A stretch of 14,021 nt of DNA from Bacteroidetes/Chlorobi group bacterium ChocPot_Mid. GTDB taxonomy: Bacteria; Bacteroidota; Ignavibacteria; Kapaibacteriales; UBA2268. Position 1 is the stretch's first letter. Each line of letters opens with the position of its first letter. Shown in pieces: positions 13,540-14,021 of this stretch. The DNA is taken from positions 1 through 14,021 of the forward strand of contig RCNQ01000134.1 of the NCBI GenBank assembly GCA_003731675.1. Reading direction: 5' to 3'. A model generated the notes under the pieces. The model saw only the letters and a list, made by a program, of their open reading frames with translations. It had not been told where the DNA came from and made no database searches. The translations under genes were made by a program, and so were the position numbers.

Positions 13540-14021
13540 TAAACTCTTTTTCCATCAACAAAGGTGGCAAGAATATTTATTTTTGAAATTTCAGGATATG
13601 AGTAAATATCTTTGTCGAGGATTACCATATCTGCCAAATAATCTGCCTTTAATTTACCTAATGACGATGAAGTCTCGGTAGCCAGATTGGGGTAATCTGT
13701 ATATGTTTTTACAGCAGTATCAATATCAAGTATTTCATCTGGAAACCATGATTCCTTACTACCGAAGGGGATTCTTCTTGTCAAAGCTTCGATTCCGATT
13801 AACGGATTATGTGATTCAATCGGAAAATCTGAACCAGAAATTAGCTTTACTCCCTGTTCATACAAAGACTTCCAGGGATAAGCGTATTTACATCTTTCAC
13901 CCAACCGTTTTTCAGTGATTGAAGCGGCATCGCTGATACAGTGTATTGGTTGAACAGATGCTATGATTCTTTCGTCGTTAAATAATTCATAATCATCAGG
14001 ATGAATATGCTGAGCATGTTC
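13536..14021 (-). CDS. YtcJ-like amidohydrolase family protein, C-terminal part (5' end outside window)
   Basis: 161 codons, open to the right edge. The metal-dependent hydrolase pattern of the YtcJ/amidohydrolase-3 group is clear. EHAQHIHPDD is at the very start, with a metal-ligand His, then ASVQPIHCISD, the ERCKYAYPWKSLYEQGV segment, GSDFPIESHNPLIGIEALTRR with the catalytic Asp, and the C-terminal beta-sandwich ending ADYLADMVILDKD...ATFVDGKRVY. The family members are about 530-600 residues, so about 400 residues lie beyond the window. Members hydrolyse C-N bonds of small amides or cyclic amides; the substrate here is unknown. An internal TTG at 13904 is not the start. Its TAA overlaps the permease TAG on the other strand. 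Confidence 0.9.
   Translation of the reverse strand, partial: EHAQHIHPDDYELFNDERIIASVQPIHCISDAASITEKRLGERCKYAYPWKSLYEQGVKLISGSDFPIESHNPLIGIEALTRRIPFGSKESWFPDEILDIDTAVKTYTDYPNLATETSSSLGKLKADYLADMVILDKDIYSYPEISKINILATFVDGKRVY

Noticed and set aside
1..14021. CRISPR array, tRNA, rRNA or transposon ends
   Set aside because: No regularly spaced repeats, cloverleaf-like segments, conserved rRNA stretches or transposase motifs were seen on either strand.

Overview
AT-rich bacterial chromosome segment with tightly packed, mostly housekeeping genes. Several features point to the Bacteroidota/FCB side of the tree, possibly an Ignavibacteria- or Kapabacteria-like lineage (inference, not proven). There is a DUF3127 OB-fold protein of a family I know mainly from Bacteroidota. 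A TAATTTTG element fitting the Bacteroidota -7 promoter consensus TAnnTTTG lies just upstream of it. There is also a very large secreted protein with GEVED, beta-helix and Ig-like modules, and a short lipoprotein of a type I associate with these groups. No rRNA, tRNA, CRISPR array, insertion sequence or phage gene was seen.

Layout. Bases 1-3516 (minus) are the first 1172 codons of a secreted repeat-rich surface protein that runs off the left edge and carries a near-perfect Shine-Dalgarno site. A 376-base AT-rich gap with one small perfect hairpin separates it from a minus-strand tRNA-modification pair, queC-dusB (3893-5570, 1 base apart). Diverging from queC is a plus-strand run: a DUF3127 protein with an SSB-like acidic tail, murF and mraY (5715-8668). 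It ends at an 11-bp-stem hairpin that can also terminate the converging minus-strand pair pspA and a YbjN/CesT-fold chaperone-like gene (8762-9914). pspA diverges from a plus-strand unit, ybaB-recR-lipoprotein (10071-11601). The shared 156-base intergenic region holds two near-identical palindromic repeats 21 bp apart. rpiB (11705-12145) and a metal-efflux permease with a C-terminal HMA domain (12226-13539) follow. The permease stop overlaps by 4 bases the stop of a convergent YtcJ-like amidohydrolase that runs off the right edge.

Functional themes are tRNA modification (QueC, DusB), peptidoglycan precursor assembly (MurF makes UDP-MurNAc-pentapeptide, MraY puts it on the lipid carrier), membrane stress (PspA plus a chaperone-like partner), recombination (YbaB-RecR), pentose phosphate metabolism (RpiB) and metal export. 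The observation most worth testing is inside the permease-HMA gene. A canonical AAGGAGG sits 5 bases before an in-frame GTG exactly at the linker/HMA boundary, so the same mRNA could also yield a free 65-residue CopZ-like metallochaperone. The second is the pair of 21-bp-spaced palindromes between pspA and ybaB, which look like an operator.
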